Counted from the first letter of the stretch, positions 32,524 to 41,823 are shown. The stretch: 45,187 bases of DNA from Candidatus Thorarchaeota archaeon (GCA_003345595.1 PRDI01000117.1:1-45187), one strand, 5' to 3'. A program made the numbers and translations. Notes: generated from the sequence alone by a model not told the origin.

Positions 32524-35058
32524 ATGGATGCGGACATTCGGTTTCTGCAAAGCAAGGGAATCATGAGTGACGCAGTTCACGTGACCGTCCGGACCGGGAG
32601 TAAGCCTCTTGACTTGCAGTATAGCCCGACGCTTCGCATGGCCTACCTCGAGAGTGATGCGTCCGTTGACGCCGATGCTGTTGCCGCACAAGTAAGCTCG
32701 ACTTTGATGCTTGATTATCTTTGGCTTGTCAATGGACACACTAGAGTCTACAGGTACTTCGGCGAGAAAACATGTGTAGACTTCCCAGACACAAAGGCTC
32801 TGGAAGACACGCTCAGCGTTGTTGGATGCTCAGGCTTGCGGCCGACTACACTACACCGAATGTTCGAGGACCGCACTGCCTTCAAGAAACTCAATGACAG
32901 GCTTTGGGTCACGAGGATGAAGATGGCTGAGTGCATGGATGAGCACAAGCCCCTCAGGGAAAGACTGCTTGAGGCCCAGCATATCATAGACGAAGTGATT
33001 GTGGCAAAGCTCTTGGGAGATTCATGCAACCCAATCATATCTGAAGAAGAGGCTACACGAGTCCTCGATGAAGAGCTCGAGGACTGTGCTTGGAGTCTGA
33101 GCCCGGTCAAATGCAACTCTCCGTCCATGACACCAAGCATCTTGGAATGGATCTACGAGAACTTCACATCAGCCCTGATAAGCATGCCCGATAGTTCAGA
33201 TGATTCTGAGCTCCGGCGTACTGCTCTCAAGCGGAACAACCGGAAGACCGGCACCTATTACACGCCTGAATACATCGCTCGGTACATTGTCGGCAACGCG
33301 CTCTCAACGTGGCTCAGGCGCAGAACGGGACTGGACGTGACAGACCCTCACCAGCTTGTGGGTGCCACGGAAGAGCTGAAACGCAGAGCACTTGACCAGC
33401 TCAAGAACGTCACAATCATTGACCCTGCTGTCGGTGGCGGAGCATTCCTTCTTGCGGCAGGTGGGTGGCTTGAGAATTGCAGAATCGCACTTGACGATAG
33501 GGACCCCAGGAATGCGATGCGCGAATGGATCATCAATCACAATCTACACGGCGTAGACCTGAATCCCAGAACCGTGGAATTGTGCAGACTAAGGCTACGA
33601 CTGTGGTATCTCTCATCGTTCGACCCTCTGGGTAAGTCAGAAGTCCTGCAGACTGACCGGAACATAAGATGTGGCAACAGTCTGGTGGGGCCCACAGCCG
33701 GATATCGCGACAAAGTATATCCTGCGCTGCCAACAGATGCTGAAGATTCCCAGTTCGATTGGACCAAGGAATTCCCTCACGTCATGTCTGGCGGAGAGAA
33801 AGGATTTGATGTCGCAGTCGGAAACCCGCCGTATGGAAACATCCTTTCGGAACGTGAGAGAAGGCTCATCTCATACTCATACGAACATATAGTGAGCGGT
33901 AGCCCCGGAGGTACCTGGAACAGCGCCGCGTTCTTCGTCGTACGCAGCCGCATGATCGTAAAAGAGGGAGGCGAGATTGGCTTCATCATTCCGAACAGCA
34001 TTCTAAGAGTCGGTCAGTTCTCAAAGACGCGACAATTCCTCCTCCATCATACGCGGCTATGGGAGATCGTGGATGAAGGGAGCCCGTTCAACGATGTCAC
34101 GCTGGAAATGGTCAGCGTGTTCTTCACAGCCGAGAATGATACAGGCGGACATTGTGTACGCATAGTATCGAGGAGGCCAGGGGTGGAAACCGGGCATGAC
34201 ACCTCATGGGAGTCACTGCGGTCTGGCAAAGTCTTCGTGCTCTACGGCGACGACATCCTCGAAAGGGCGTTGAACCGAGGGGTCAGAGGACTGATCACGG
34301 GCACGCGCGGCAGAGACATACCCACTGAGCACGTACGAAATAAAGTCAGCGGACCATTCAAGATTCCGTATGCTACGAGTGGCCACAGTGTGAAACGTTA
34401 CACATTGGACCGTAGGCATTTGATACATGCTGACAGATGGTTTGAGCATGATGCCGCGTTGCTAGACTCCTTTTCAAACAGCTTTCTCATAGCCACAAAG
34501 AACTACCCCTACCCCAGATGCGTAATGAAACCGAGAGGAGTCATCCACGGAGGTGGGGCAGTGAGAATCAAGGCTTTGGGCGACAATCTTGATCCTGAAA
34601 CTCTTGGTGCCATACTGAACTCGCGCGTGGTCAGGTATCTATGTCGTCGTTATCTCACTAATTACTCCCAGCTCACAACGTGCATGAACACAGGAATTCT
34701 GGAGGATCTACCTGTTGCATACCCCAAGGCCAGCAAACCCTTCAAACTCTTGTTCAGAGCTCTGAGCGAGCTCCATCAGACAGGTGAGTCCTCACATGAC
34801 AATAGGGCTGCTCAAGTGTATCTGGAAACACTCGCAGACGCTCTTGCGTATTCATTGTACTTTGGCGAAGGCGATGATCTCTTACAGGCTGTAGATCTGG
34901 CTCTCAGTTCAGCTAACTCCCGCATCACTGCTAGTGACCTCTACAAGGTTCTGAATACCGAGCATCTGGGCGCCTTAGTGGATGAGGTGCTAGAGAACCC
35001 CATTGTCAAAAGAATCGAATCATCTCCCTTCATGGGGCAGCCCTCTCCGGCGGCTTAG
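32524..35058 (+). CDS. Solitary N6-adenine DNA methyltransferase (Eco57I/TaqI-like)
   Basis: An 844-residue protein. Residues about 240-260 (GTYYTPEYIARYIV) and D300-P-A-V-G-G-G (AdoMet motif I, a variant of DPACGSG) begin the methyltransferase core. N434-P-P-Y437 is the catalytic motif, followed by GEIGFIIPNSIL. The C-terminal 250 residues look like a target-recognition region (ILNSRVVRYLCRRYL, GILEDLPVAYPK). The N-terminal 230 residues are of unknown fold; I see no clear endonuclease motif (PD-ExK). No restriction or helicase gene flanks it. It could be a type IIG-like enzyme, an orphan methylase, or part of a defence system elsewhere. Confidence 0.85.
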   Translation: MDADIRFLQSKGIMSDAVHVTVRTGSKPLDLQYSPTLRMAYLESDASVDADAVAAQVSSTLMLDYLWLVNGHTRVYRYFGEKTCVDFPDTKALEDTLSVVGCSGLRPTTLHRMFEDRTAFKKLNDRLWVTRMKMAECMDEHKPLRERLLEAQHIIDEVIVAKLLGDSCNPIISEEEATRVLDEELEDCAWSLSPVKCNSPSMTPSILEWIYENFTSALISMPDSSDDSELRRTALKRNNRKTGTYYTPEYIARYIVGNALSTWLRRRTGLDVTDPHQLVGATEELKRRALDQLKNVTIIDPAVGGGAFLLAAGGWLENCRIALDDRDPRNAMREWIINHNLHGVDLNPRTVELCRLRLRLWYLSSFDPLGKSEVLQTDRNIRCGNSLVGPTAGYRDKVYPALPTDAEDSQFDWTKEFPHVMSGGEKGFDVAVGNPPYGNILSERERRLISYSYEHIVSGSPGGTWNSAAFFVVRSRMIVKEGGEIGFIIPNSILRVGQFSKTRQFLLHHTRLWEIVDEGSPFNDVTLEMVSVFFTAENDTGGHCVRIVSRRPGVETGHDTSWESLRSGKVFVLYGDDILERALNRGVRGLITGTRGRDIPTEHVRNKVSGPFKIPYATSGHSVKRYTLDRRHLIHADRWFEHDAALLDSFSNSFLIATKNYPYPRCVMKPRGVIHGGGAVRIKALGDNLDPETLGAILNSRVVRYLCRRYLTNYSQLTTCMNTGILEDLPVAYPKASKPFKLLFRALSELHQTGESSHDNRAAQVYLETLADALAYSLYFGEGDDLLQAVDLALSSANSRITASDLYKVLNTEHLGALVDEVLENPIVKRIESSPFMGQPSPAA

Positions 35059-35066
35059 ACACTGAT

Positions 35067-35077
35067 GCTTAAATAAG
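35067..35077 (+). promoter_or_regulatory. TATA box for the membrane protein at 35105
   Basis: GCTTAAATAAG lies 28-38 bases before the ATG, implying a leader of fewer than 10 bases. It overlaps the short gap after the methyltransferase gene. Confidence 0.6.
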
Positions 35078-35104
35078 AGACCGAAGAAACAGACCCAGAA
35101 CGCA

Positions 35105-35713
35105 ATGGCAGAAGACAAAGACAAGGCGGCCGCGGTCCCGGATGAGTCCTCCCAAATGGCAGAAGAGATCGCCCATTCGGTGGAACCGGAAACGGCGATT
35201 GAAGATGATGGATTGACGCGTCGGGAGCGCGTCATCGTGAAGAGCAAAGAAGAGGAAAGGATTCGCAAGGCCCGGGAACTGAAGAAACAACTTCGAAAGA
35301 GAGAGCTGGGCATCGTCAGGTACAGGTGGCCGGCGCTCACTCTTATCTTGAGCGGCGTGCTCTCGATTTGGACAGAATTTCTAGCAGTCATGGTACATCC
35401 ACCGGACGCCGGATTCGACAGCTTCTTCGAGGCAACGTTCTCACAATACGGGGGCGGTTTCTTCTTGTTTCCCGCAATTGCAGGTGCAATCATGGTTGTG
35501 TGTGGCGTCCTTGCCTACACGAAACCCAAGACCACCTTCTTGTCAGTCATTCCGGCAATGATGATGGCTATGGCAGGCATGTACGTCTTCTTTCTGATCT
35601 CAATAGGGCAGCAGCTCGATCCCACAGGTTACTCGGTGACAGCGACTCCTTTCACGATGCTCTTGATAGCTCTTATATCGCTCATCTCAATCATGCTTCG
35701 TGAGAAGGAGTGA
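35105..35713 (+). CDS. Membrane protein with acidic and coiled-coil N-terminal region
   Basis: A 202-residue protein. Residues 1-40 are acidic, and 40-70 form a strongly charged helix (RRERVIVKSKEEERIRKAR). Four hydrophobic segments follow, near 78-98, 115-135, 142-165 and 178-197. It probably lies in the cytoplasmic membrane with a cytosolic N-terminus. The family is not recognised. Confidence 0.65.
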   Translation: MAEDKDKAAAVPDESSQMAEEIAHSVEPETAIEDDGLTRRERVIVKSKEEERIRKARELKKQLRKRELGIVRYRWPALTLILSGVLSIWTEFLAVMVHPPDAGFDSFFEATFSQYGGGFFLFPAIAGAIMVVCGVLAYTKPKTTFLSVIPAMMMAMAGMYVFFLISIGQQLDPTGYSVTATPFTMLLIALISLISIMLREKE

Positions 35714-35752
35714 CTTCACTCTGTAGATGCTTTCCAGGGAAGACAAGTCGTT

Positions 35753-36319
35753 CTAGCTTAGGAACTCGTCTAGCCGTCCTTCGTTCTCTAGTAGTTCCAT
35801 CCAGTCGTACCTAGGCGAGTGTGCAGGCGACTTAAGAAACTCGACAATCACATCGGCGACTTGAAGCGGATTGAGGTCAGTTGTGTCAATCTCGAAAACC
35901 TTGTCCTCCCCGAACGCTTCAATGGCGTCCATCTGACACACCCCTATGACCTCTGCCTCCACATTTTCGAGGATCTTTTCCTTCGAGTAGCCCCGGGCGA
36001 GCAACCGCTCTCTCAGAGTATCAGGATGAGTCCTCAGAATGAATGCATGTTCCATTGAGCTGTATGGTACTAAGTCAATGTAGTGGCCCTCGACTATGAT
36101 GCGGTGACGTTTGGTCTCGACTTCGTCCATTATCGCACCGACGAGACAGTCTTCGTCGATTATGTCAGTGTCACGAGCATCGTCCCTAGCCGAAATGCAG
36201 CCGTTGCGTCTGGCTAGATCACTCATGGAGATGACTTCTGCTTTGAGTCGTATGCCCAGAACCTCCGCGACCTCGGACTTCCCGGTGCCTGGAGAGCCTC
36301 CAATCAGAATCGCGGTCAT
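35753..36319 (-). CDS. AK6/Fap7-type adenylate kinase
   Basis: A 188-residue P-loop kinase. Walker A is G8-SPGTGKS15; IIVEGHYIDLVP follows as in AK6/Fap7 proteins. ARGYSKEKILENVEAEVIGVC is the characteristic helical segment of that family. Archaeal and eukaryotic Fap7 acts in late small-subunit ribosome assembly. A longer start (36379) is rejected: the minus-strand TATA at 341-352 (36341-36352) puts transcription start at or next to the ATG at 36319, which is probably leaderless. Confidence 0.85.
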   Translation of the reverse strand: MTAILIGGSPGTGKSEVAEVLGIRLKAEVISMSDLARRNGCISARDDARDTDIIDEDCLVGAIMDEVETKRHRIIVEGHYIDLVPYSSMEHAFILRTHPDTLRERLLARGYSKEKILENVEAEVIGVCQMDAIEAFGEDKVFEIDTTDLNPLQVADVIVEFLKSPAHSPRYDWMELLENEGRLDEFLS

Positions 36320-36340
36320 TGATGGAGTACCAAGACATAA

Positions 36341-36352
36341 CTCATAAAAAGC
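36341..36352 (-). promoter_or_regulatory. TATA box for the AK6 gene
   Basis: Minus-strand GCTTTTTATGAG ends 22 bases before the ATG at 36319, supporting a leaderless start there. Confidence 0.6.
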
Positions 36353-36409
36353 CGACCCATAGCTGTCACCATTGAGCAACAGAGCCTTTTGCGCAATGGA
36401 GCGACAACC

Positions 36410-36913
36410 ATGGCATGGACGATCCGGCAGTTTGAACGCAGCGACATAGAGTCGGTCGTCGAGATCAACAGGACATGTCTCCCTGAGAACTACCCAGAAC
36501 AGTTCTTCCTAGGGCTTTACTACCACGCACCGAAGGCGTTTCTAGTCGCACTTGTTGATGATGTGGTTGTGGGCTACATCATGTGCAGGATTGAGAGAGG
36601 TATGTCCACCTATGGGCGATCTCCTGTGAAGAAGGGCCACATCGTGTCGGTCGCCGTAGCAAATGGACAACGTCATCAAGGGATAGGGTCAGACCTCGTA
36701 AAGGCCGCAATGATGGCAATGATAGGCTACGGTGCTTCAGAGTGCTTCCTTGAAGTACGCAAGTCGAATGAGGCGGCGATTTCCATCTACGAGAACCTGG
36801 CCTTCGAGATAAAGCGTCTTCTGAAAGGATACTACAGAGATGGAGAAGATGCCTACTTGATGACAAAGAAGCTCGACGCCGCGCCGGAGGCGAGCATTGA
36901 TGCTGGCGGATGA
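36410..36913 (+). CDS. rimI: RimI/Ard1-like N-terminal protein acetyltransferase
   Basis: A 167-residue GNAT protein. SVAVANGQRHQGIGSDLV is the acetyl-CoA loop, preceded by a strand with VGYIMCRIERG. ECFLEVRKSNEAAISIYENLAFE matches the 'LEVRxSNxxAxxLYxxxGF' end segment of RimI/Naa10 enzymes, which acetylate protein N-termini. The ATG at 36410 is preferred (MAWTIRQFER); a TTG at 36389 is possible. The last 14 bases overlap the DUF89 gene. Confidence 0.88.
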   Translation: MAWTIRQFERSDIESVVEINRTCLPENYPEQFFLGLYYHAPKAFLVALVDDVVVGYIMCRIERGMSTYGRSPVKKGHIVSVAVANGQRHQGIGSDLVKAAMMAMIGYGASECFLEVRKSNEAAISIYENLAFEIKRLLKGYYRDGEDAYLMTKKLDAAPEASIDAGG

Positions 36914-37832
36914 CATTGTCGTGCCCCTCATACCTGAGTGTTCAGCATGTATCGTAGACAGTCTGGAAACCCTCATTCCTCTACTTGCAGAAAACAAAGA
37001 AGAACAGTTCGAGCTTTTCAGACTAGCTTACAGGCGGTTGTCTGAGGGCTGCAAACAGGGAGTTGAGCCCGTCATTCTCTCCATCTTGCTATACAGGGAG
37101 CTGTATTCTCTCAAGGGTGTTGAGAACCCTTTGAGGGAAATCAAGCGAATGAGCATCAAGGCTGCACAGAGAGCCCTGCCAGAGGTTGAGAGGGAAGTGT
37201 CCTCACAGACAGATTACGAGAAGCTGAGAGCCGCACTGGCTGCATCGATCGCTGGTAACCTTATTGACTACAACACATCTAGTCACAGGCCAGACCTAGA
37301 TAAGCTAGTGGTCTCATACAGAGCATTGCTGTCCGAGGGGTTCGCCATCGACGACTCTCGGAGCATGTGGGAGTCACTGACCCATAGAAAAGGAACACTG
37401 GTCTTTCTAGCAGATAACGCAGGCGAAACTCTCTTCGACACACCCTTGGTCCGACTTACCAGAGAACTGGGATGGAACATAGACTATGTGGTCAAGGCCA
37501 GAGCCATGGTTAATGATGCGACAGAGGAGGATGTGAGGGGGACCGAAATAGAGGGCCTCGCGAGAATCATCACGACCGGCGCATGGGCACACGGCGTTCC
37601 CAAGCGATGGGTCAGTCAAGAATTCCTAGACACAGTGGCAAGGTCAGATATGGTGATATCAAAAGGGCAGGCGAACATCGAAACCTTTCCAGAGATACAA
37701 AAGGACAGCGGCATTGAAACCTACTATGTGCTGAAAGCGAAGTGTCCTCACATCGCTCAGGCAATCAACGCCAAGAAAGGTGACAACGTCGTCCTGCGCA
37801 GACCACTGAAGGTGGGATGGACTGGCCCCTAA
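36900..37832 (+). CDS. DUF89/ARMT1-type damage-control phosphatase
   Basis: A 310-residue protein of the DUF89 family (COG1578 type), metal-dependent enzymes that remove phosphate from damaged sugar-phosphates and cofactors. Conserved motifs: PECSACIVDSLETL near the N-terminus, SIAGNLIDY, FLADNAGETLFD (acidic metal residues), KGQANIET and KAKCPHIA. GGAGG lies about 9 bases before the ATG at 36900, within the end of rimI, so translation is probably coupled. The actual substrate is unknown. Confidence 0.88.
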   Translation: MLADDIVVPLIPECSACIVDSLETLIPLLAENKEEQFELFRLAYRRLSEGCKQGVEPVILSILLYRELYSLKGVENPLREIKRMSIKAAQRALPEVEREVSSQTDYEKLRAALAASIAGNLIDYNTSSHRPDLDKLVVSYRALLSEGFAIDDSRSMWESLTHRKGTLVFLADNAGETLFDTPLVRLTRELGWNIDYVVKARAMVNDATEEDVRGTEIEGLARIITTGAWAHGVPKRWVSQEFLDTVARSDMVISKGQANIETFPEIQKDSGIETYYVLKAKCPHIAQAINAKKGDNVVLRRPLKVGWTGP

Positions 37833-37903
37833 CCTCGAAACATGCCGACAACCTTTTTAGCTCACAGGAGCCAGCGGCGCCGTCAGAGATGGGTTCGGAA
37901 GAT

Positions 37904-37915
37904 AATCTTTAAATG
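37904..37915 (+). promoter_or_regulatory. thsA: TATA box for the thermosome gene
   Basis: ATCTTTAAATGC lies 80-91 bases before the ATG at 37995. A second candidate, GTTTTATGAG near 37938, is closer. The longer option gives a leader of about 55-60 bases. Confidence 0.5.
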
Positions 37916-37950
37916 CTAAACGCGAAGTCCATGTACAGTTTTATGAGCTG

Positions 37951-37975
37951 GTCTGGCCGGCAGTTGCGGCTAGAC
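37951..37975 (+). other. Hairpin in the thermosome leader
   Basis: GTCTGGCCG (37951-37959) and CGGCTAGAC (37967-37975) pair over 9 positions with one G-T and a 7-base loop, 20 bases before the ATG. The GGTTGGAGGCG ribosome-binding sequence follows it at once. Confidence 0.4.
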
Positions 37976-37994
37976 TAGGTTGGAGGCGCTAGCG

Positions 37995-39644
37995 ATGAGC
38001 CAGCAGCAGATACCAGTAATCGTACTCAAAGAAGGCACAGAAAGGAGCACTGGTCGCGATGCCCAGAGGAACAACATCATGGCAGCTATTGTGATCGCCG
38101 AAGCGGTCAAGTCTGCTCTTGGTCCGAAAGGTATGGACAAGATGCTCGTGGATTCCTTTGGTGATGTCACCGTGACCAATGACGGTGCAACAATCCTCAA
38201 GGAGATGGACGTCGCACACCCAGCGGCGAAGATGGTCATTGAGGTCAGCAAGACAGTCGACTCCGAAGTCGGCGATGGCACGACATCCGCGGCCGTCCTG
38301 ACGGGCGAGCTTCTGAAGCAAGCGGAAACTCTTCTGGATCAGAAGATCCATCCGACAACAATCATAACGGGCTACAGGAAAGCAGCCGCAAAGGCGCTTG
38401 AGGTAGTAGATTCGGTGGCAGAGCCTGTCGACCCGGCAAGCCCGGCATTCAAAAAGCTTCTTGTCGATGTTGCCAAGACAGCCATGTGCAGCAAATTCGT
38501 GTCTTCGGCAAAGGAAGGTCTAGCCGACGTTGTGGTGGAAGCAATCTTGGCCGTGAGCAAAGACCTTGCGCCTGACACGGAGATTGACATGGACAACATC
38601 CAGCGGCAGAAGCAGCATGGAATGTCTGTCGCCGCAACAGAGCTTGTGAGAGGCATCGTTCTTGACAAGGAGGTTGTTCACTCAGGCATGCCTCTGAAAG
38701 TAGAGAATGCTCGGATTGCTCTCTTGGAGTGCGCTCTCGAGATCACAAAGACTGAGATGACAGCAAAAATCGCGATTCATGACCCCGAGTCCATGCAGGG
38801 CTTCCTCAATGAGGAGGAGAGGATGCTGAAGAGCATGGTCGACAAAGTCATTGAATCTGGTGCTAATGTTGTGATCTGTCAGAAAGGCATTGACGATGTG
38901 GCACAACACTTCCTCGCTAAGAGCGGCATTCTCGCAGTGAGGAGGATCAAGAAGTCGGACGTTGAGCGACTCCACAAGGCCACTGGAGCTACGATTGTAT
39001 CCAAGATCCACAACCTCACAAAGGCGGACCTCGGCAAGGCGAAGCTAGTCGAGCAAAGGAAAGTCGGTAACGACAAGATGCTGTTTGTCGAAGGCACGCC
39101 CAAGTCAGCTGCCGTCACTATGTTGATCAGAGGTAGTACTGAACACGTGGTGGACGAGGTCGACCGCGCTGTGAATGATGCGCTGTACGTCGTGCGTGAT
39201 GTCATCATGCACCCCAAGATCAACTACGGAGGCGGTGCAATAGAGGCTGAAGTAGCAGTCAAGCTGAGAGACTTCGCATCGACTCTGGAGGGACGTGAAC
39301 AGTACGCTGTGAGGGCATTCGCTGATGCAATTGAGGTCATTCCCATAACTCTCGCAGAGAACGCAGGTCTTGACCCAGTCGACGTCTTGGTTGACCTCCG
39401 GACGGCCCACACCGAGGGTAAGACCACGTTCGGCATCGACATCGAGAAGGGCAAGGTAGCCGACATGAAGAGGACCCGCGTTGTCGAACCCACTCTCGTG
39501 AAGAAGCAGGTGATTTCCTCAGCAGCTGAGGCCTCTCAGATGATCCTGAAGATCGATGATGTCATCAGCTCAAAGGGTAAGGGTGGACTTGGCGGTGCAG
39601 GCGAAAAGGGCAAGAAGCCGGACCGCGAAATGGACGAGGACTAG
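37995..39644 (+). CDS. thsA: Thermosome (group II chaperonin) subunit
   Basis: Folds proteins in a double-ring ATP-driven complex. The 549-residue protein has the conserved [26 protein letters not shown] and [18 protein letters not shown]-site motifs. [13 protein letters not shown] and [10 protein letters not shown] follow near the end, and the Gly/Lys-rich tail ends EMDED. It carries the group II apical domain insert. TGGAGG lies about 9 bases before the ATG at 37995; the in-frame TTG at 37980 is less likely. It is followed after 24 bases by rpoK, probably on the same transcript. Confidence 0.97.
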   Translation: MSQQQIPVIVLKEGTERSTGRDAQRNNIMAAIVIAEAVKSALGPKGMDKMLVDSFGDVTVTNDGATILKEMDVAHPAAKMVIEVSKTVDSEVGDGTTSAAVLTGELLKQAETLLDQKIHPTTIITGYRKAAAKALEVVDSVAEPVDPASPAFKKLLVDVAKTAMCSKFVSSAKEGLADVVVEAILAVSKDLAPDTEIDMDNIQRQKQHGMSVAATELVRGIVLDKEVVHSGMPLKVENARIALLECALEITKTEMTAKIAIHDPESMQGFLNEEERMLKSMVDKVIESGANVVICQKGIDDVAQHFLAKSGILAVRRIKKSDVERLHKATGATIVSKIHNLTKADLGKAKLVEQRKVGNDKMLFVEGTPKSAAVTMLIRGSTEHVVDEVDRAVNDALYVVRDVIMHPKINYGGGAIEAEVAVKLRDFASTLEGREQYAVRAFADAIEVIPITLAENAGLDPVDVLVDLRTAHTEGKTTFGIDIEKGKVADMKRTRVVEPTLVKKQVISSAAEASQMILKIDDVISSKGKGGLGGAGEKGKKPDREMDED

Positions 39645-39668
39645 AATACCAGCAGCAAGGTGCAACTC

Positions 39669-40334
39669 ATGTCAGACGACTTCGACAAGGACGAGCCAGG
39701 TCCTGACGAATATGAAGAGGAACAAGAACCTGCCTTTGTCCTGACACGTATTCCCGGCGTCGGGCCAAAGACAGCTGAAAAGCTTGTTGCCTCAGGCTAC
39801 GGCGAAATCGAGAAGATTGCAGCAGTAGATGCTGAAACTCTCGTGAATGCAGTGCCAGGTCTCAGCAAGGCAAAAGCCGAGGCCATCGTCAGCGAAGCGC
39901 AAGGACTTGTCGAAGCAGCTTCTGAGGCTGCGGAGGTTGGCGAGAAGGGCAAGAAGACCAAACGGAAGAAGGTCACCGAGATCGAGCCTCAGAAAGTTGA
40001 ACTCCCCCCAGCGACGGAGATTGCTCCGGATGAGCAGCCAAAATCACTGGACACAGGATACGACAAGGAGAAGGTCGAGATGGGCATTGGCACCGGGCTG
40101 AAGTGGCTTTCGAAGTATGAGAAGGCCCGGGTCATTGGTGCCCGTGCACTGCAGATATCCATGGGTGCCCCCGTCCTAATCGACATGAGCACTGCACCCA
40201 AAGGGCTGTTTGCTCTGGCTGAAGCCGAGCTGAGTGCAGGAGTCCTGCCGATGACGGTCAGGCGCACTCTACCGACAGGAGAGTATTTCGACATCCCGCT
40301 GTCGATTCTTCTCAAGAGCACGAGGCTGAGCTGA
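39669..40334 (+). CDS. rpoK: RNA polymerase subunit K (Rpb6) with an added helix-hairpin-helix domain
   Basis: A 221-residue protein. An acidic start (about 1-20) precedes a helix-hairpin-helix pair at about 23-85 (RIPGVGPKTAEKL and AVPGLSKAKAEAI), then a Lys-rich linker (KGKKTKRKKV). Residues 145-221 form a full Rpb6/RpoK domain: SKYEKARVIGARALQI fits the RPB6 signature, followed by ELSAGVLPMTVRRTLP. RpoK holds the polymerase clamp region. Archaeal RpoK is normally 60-100 residues, so the HhH part is unusual. AAGGTG lies before the ATG. Probably cotranscribed with the thermosome gene. Confidence 0.85.
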   Translation: MSDDFDKDEPGPDEYEEEQEPAFVLTRIPGVGPKTAEKLVASGYGEIEKIAAVDAETLVNAVPGLSKAKAEAIVSEAQGLVEAASEAAEVGEKGKKTKRKKVTEIEPQKVELPPATEIAPDEQPKSLDTGYDKEKVEMGIGTGLKWLSKYEKARVIGARALQISMGAPVLIDMSTAPKGLFALAEAELSAGVLPMTVRRTLPTGEYFDIPLSILLKSTRLS

Positions 40335-40361
40335 TTCTCAGCCTCTGCCCTATTCTTTTTC
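40322..40361 (+). terminator. Hairpin plus T-rich tract after rpoK
   Basis: GAGGCTGAG-CTGATT-CTCAGCCTC is a perfect 9-bp stem overlapping the rpoK stop codon, followed by TATTCTTTTTCG. Confidence 0.7.
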
Positions 40362-40402
40362 GTGTTATTCCCACAATAGACCAAAAGAGGAGATAACAAA
40401 AC

Positions 40403-40412
40403 GCCTTAAGAG
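40403..40412 (+). promoter_or_regulatory. TATA-like box for the MgtC/DUF4010 gene
   Basis: GCCTTAAGAG lies 40-49 bases before the ATG at 40452. Confidence 0.4.
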
Positions 40413-40451
40413 CCATTGAGTCAGGCTCATAGGTCCGGATAGTGGTACTAC

Positions 40452-41792
40452 ATGCAGGGACTCTTCCTTCCCGAAGACCTCGTCATCAGATGCTTGATCG
40501 GTTTTGCTGTTGGGGCACTCATTGGGCTAGAGAGACAGAAACGCATGACCGAGGAGCTGTCCCTAGGTGTGAGATCTTTCGGACTGCACAGTCTTCTGGG
40601 TACACTGTCAGCCTACGTCTTCACAGTCTCTGGAAACCCCTATGTGCTCATATATGCAGTCTGCATTTCCGTTGTTCTGACAACGGTGCAAGTCGTATTC
40701 AAGCTGTTCAGGACAATGCGCAAGGGCTTGACCACGTCCTTGGCGTTTGCCATGTCGTTTGTGCTTGGAACTCTCGTAGGCCTTGACACAACTCCATCAT
40801 CTGCCCAGCTGATCGGGGTTCTGGAACTGTTAGCGATGACCGTCGCCTTCCTTGTGTTCCTAGTCCTCAGCTTCAAAGAAGAGCTGACTGCTGCCATAGC
40901 ATCAATCAGTCATGAAGAGATGATAAGTGCAGCAGAGTTTGGAGTACTCGTACTCTTTCTCTGGCCAATCATGTTGCCAATCCAGACAGTTCAGATCGGG
41001 CCAGTTGCCTTCCCCCTGTTTCAGACATACATAATCATAGTGATCCTGTTGTCCATTCGGTTCACCAACTATATAGTCGTGAAGAAATACAAGAGCCGGG
41101 GCCCGTACTTCTTTGGCTTCTTCGGTGGCTTCGCGAACAGTGAGGCAACAGCTTCAAGCATCACGGACTTCCACAATGCGACCCAAGAGAAGTTCCCGGG
41201 CAGGATGTCTCTAGCCATCATGCTCGACAACATCGCGATGGTGGTGAGAAATGGTATTCTGGTCGTCATCCTTGACCCGAGTCTGATGATATTCAGGTTG
41301 TACATTGGCCCATTGGCCATTTTTACAGTGATCGGGACAATCAGGATAATCCATGAGAGGACGAAGAGAGTGAAGCCCGAGTCAGAGGACATCGGTGTTG
41401 GGTTCGCGTCCCCATTCTCTCTGCATGTGGCGCTGCGGTTTGCCCTCGTCTTTTCAGTAGTCACATTCCTGGCCCTGTTCTTGGAGAAGTCCATTGCTGA
41501 CTGGGGCATCATCTTTGCAGCAGTTGTCGGGGGCTTCGCCACTGCTGGAGCAATTGTCACCGTCGCGTGTGCCTCATACGCTGTGGGCGCTCTGGCTCTG
41601 GACACTGCGGTGCTCGCAGTCATCATTGCCACTACTACGTCAGTGCTGAACAAGGTCATCTATGTCTTTGTCGGAGACTACAATGGTGACCGAACGCTCA
41701 CTTGGTACGTCGCAAAGGACTCGTTCGTGATGGTTGTAGGTGTGGTCATCTACATCCTATTGCTCCAGACGGGTTTCATCCCAATCACGTGA
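40452..41792 (+). CDS. MgtC/SapB-DUF4010 family membrane protein
   Basis: A 446-residue protein with about twelve hydrophobic segments. The N-terminal 130 residues are MgtC/SapB-like (GFAVGALIGLERQKR, GVRSFGLHSLLG). The rest is DUF4010-like with FGFFGGFANSEATASSI and GGFATAGAIVTVA repeats of similar plan. It is probably a membrane protein for ion handling, but transport has not been shown for the family in general. It starts behind the rpoK terminator. Confidence 0.85.
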   Translation: MQGLFLPEDLVIRCLIGFAVGALIGLERQKRMTEELSLGVRSFGLHSLLGTLSAYVFTVSGNPYVLIYAVCISVVLTTVQVVFKLFRTMRKGLTTSLAFAMSFVLGTLVGLDTTPSSAQLIGVLELLAMTVAFLVFLVLSFKEELTAAIASISHEEMISAAEFGVLVLFLWPIMLPIQTVQIGPVAFPLFQTYIIIVILLSIRFTNYIVVKKYKSRGPYFFGFFGGFANSEATASSITDFHNATQEKFPGRMSLAIMLDNIAMVVRNGILVVILDPSLMIFRLYIGPLAIFTVIGTIRIIHERTKRVKPESEDIGVGFASPFSLHVALRFALVFSVVTFLALFLEKSIADWGIIFAAVVGGFATAGAIVTVACASYAVGALALDTAVLAVIIATTTSVLNKVIYVFVGDYNGDRTLTWYVAKDSFVMVVGVVIYILLLQTGFIPIT

Positions 41793-41813
41793 CCTTCCTC
41801 AAGCCAAGCGGAA

Positions 41814-41823
41814 GGCTTAAAGA
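41814..41823 (+). promoter_or_regulatory. hisS: TATA-like box for HisRS
   Basis: GGCTTAAAGA lies about 130 bases before the start at 41951. It would give a leader of about 105 bases, so a nearer, weaker promoter cannot be excluded. Confidence 0.3.

Noticed and set aside
19568-37961. GGCCGGC-type motif in the TrpRS, hydrogenase and thermosome upstream regions
   Set aside because: A 7-base GC-rich motif is expected several times by chance in 45 kb; no spacing rule was seen.
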